Assembly: GCA_022823045.1 (NCBI GenBank)
Contig: JAJDXW010000010.1
Location: forward strand, 1 to 43,371
Reading direction: 5' to 3'
DNA: 43,371 nt
DNA from: Gammaproteobacteria bacterium
GTDB lineage: Bacteria; Pseudomonadota; Gammaproteobacteria; HK1
Below the pieces are notes generated by a model that was not told the DNA's origin, made no database searches, and saw only the letters and a program-made list of their open reading frames with translations. Made by a program: the position numbers and the translations under genes. Below, in pieces: positions 42,919 through 43,371 of this stretch (position 1 is its first letter; the number at the start of each line of letters is the position of its first letter).

Positions 42919-43371
42919 CAACCGAGGACCCCACTCGCGAGTAGCAGCCCCAAGTCCATGACACCTCGCGGGTTTCTCAGGCGTGGGTGGGCAGGTCCCA
43001 CGACAATGTCGGTGCCGCGCTCACCATCGCGGGCGAAGCACAGCAACTGCTCGGCTTCGGCGAGGCGAGCGACGAAGGAAGAATGCGTAGCCAACAGGAC
43101 CTGTGCATCATATACCGATGAAAGCGACTGGATAACCGTCTCCACGGCTCGAGGGTGTATTCCGTTCTCTGGTTCTTCGATCAGGTAAGGGCCGGAAGGG
43201 TTCGGGAGATACGCCAGCAGCGTCAAAGCCAGGAAGCGAAGCGTTCCGTCCGAGACTAGCCAGGACGGTGCCTTCAGACCACTGTGGTAATGAACGACTA
43301 AGTAGCTATGTCCATCTTCAGGACGTTTGGTGACAGTAATGCGATCGATGTCCGGTAATGCCTCACGGATG
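42918..43371 (-). CDS. AAA-family (OLD-like) ATPase, N-terminal part outside window
   Basis: Only the last 151 residues are inside the window; the frame is open at the edge. The visible part has the hallmarks of ABC/SMC-type OLD-family ATPases: the signature-like [17 protein letters not shown], Walker [20 protein letters not shown], the D-loop region, and the switch His in [13 protein letters not shown]. Such ATPases act with a TOPRIM or other effector, either fused (OLD, GajA) or encoded next door. Here the partner is probably the N-terminal domain of the next gene, to which it is coupled by a TGATG overlap. The Walker A motif cannot be checked. Confidence 0.88.
   Translation of the reverse strand, partial: IREALPDIDRITVTKRPEDGHSYLVVHYHSGLKAPSWLVSDGTLRFLALTLLAYLPNPSGPYLIEEPENGIHPRAVETVIQSLSSVYDAQVLLATHSSFVARLAEAEQLLCFARDGERGTDIVVGPAHPRLRNPRGVMDLGLLLASGVLG

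Overview
The window is 43.4 kb of a GC-rich chromosome. Single 60-base lines counted by hand give 46/60 G+C at 1741-1800 in the left part and 34/60 at 40741-40800 in the right part. The left three quarters carry housekeeping blocks typical of Gammaproteobacteria: acpH, glnS, pcm-tolC, waaA, rpsP-rimM-trmD-rplS followed by xerD and dsbC, and ffh beside a CNNM/CorC-type gene. I infer a high-GC gammaproteobacterium (Chromatiales/Ectothiorhodospiraceae-like is a guess) with aerobic benzoyl-CoA (box) catabolism and folate-linked C1 metabolism (mtdA, fchA).

Layout. 1-5.4 kb: 3' part of glnD, molybdopterin genes moaD and moaC, a small membrane protein, and a dynamin-like GTPase translationally coupled to moaC. 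5.4-9.0 kb (minus): acpH, glnS, and an MFS permease. 9.07-11.1 kb (plus): pcm and tolC. 11.1-23.9 kb (minus): one nearly unbroken run, read from the right as rpsP-rimM-trmD-rplS-xerD, dsbC-small membrane protein-boxC-boxB-benzoate-CoA ligase-hydrolase-waaA-gpmA-csaA-like-lexA. 24.0-29.2 kb (minus): a compact four-gene operon of unknown function lying between ffh and rpsP. It encodes a MotA/TolQ/ExbB-type channel protein, two proteins with an ExbD-like N-terminal membrane helix, and a membrane-anchored protein with two FGE/SUMF1-like domains. 29.3-34.3 kb: ffh, a CNNM transporter-like gene, a small alpha-beta-barrel-type protein, and divergent fchA and mtdA.

34.3-43.4 kb (minus): an accessory, probably antiviral island. 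In transcription order it holds an AAA ATPase (cut by the window edge), a TOPRIM-like/OLD-associated domain fused in frame to a DUF1156 DNA methyltransferase, an N-terminal Swt1-type HEPN fused to a DUF499 ATPase, a 93-residue protein of unknown function, a nucleotidyltransferase-like protein with a damaged catalytic motif, and a lipoprotein. The most promising leads are this methyltransferase/HEPN-ATPase/TOPRIM-like island and the ExbB-ExbD-ExbD-FGE operon.

Several genes (moaC, moaD, glnS, ffh) have a good -10 hexamer only 6-9 bases before the start codon, which suggests leaderless or nearly leaderless mRNAs. I saw no tRNA, rRNA, insertion sequence or CRISPR array. No gene-free stretch exceeds 300 bases; the longest is 20503-20770.
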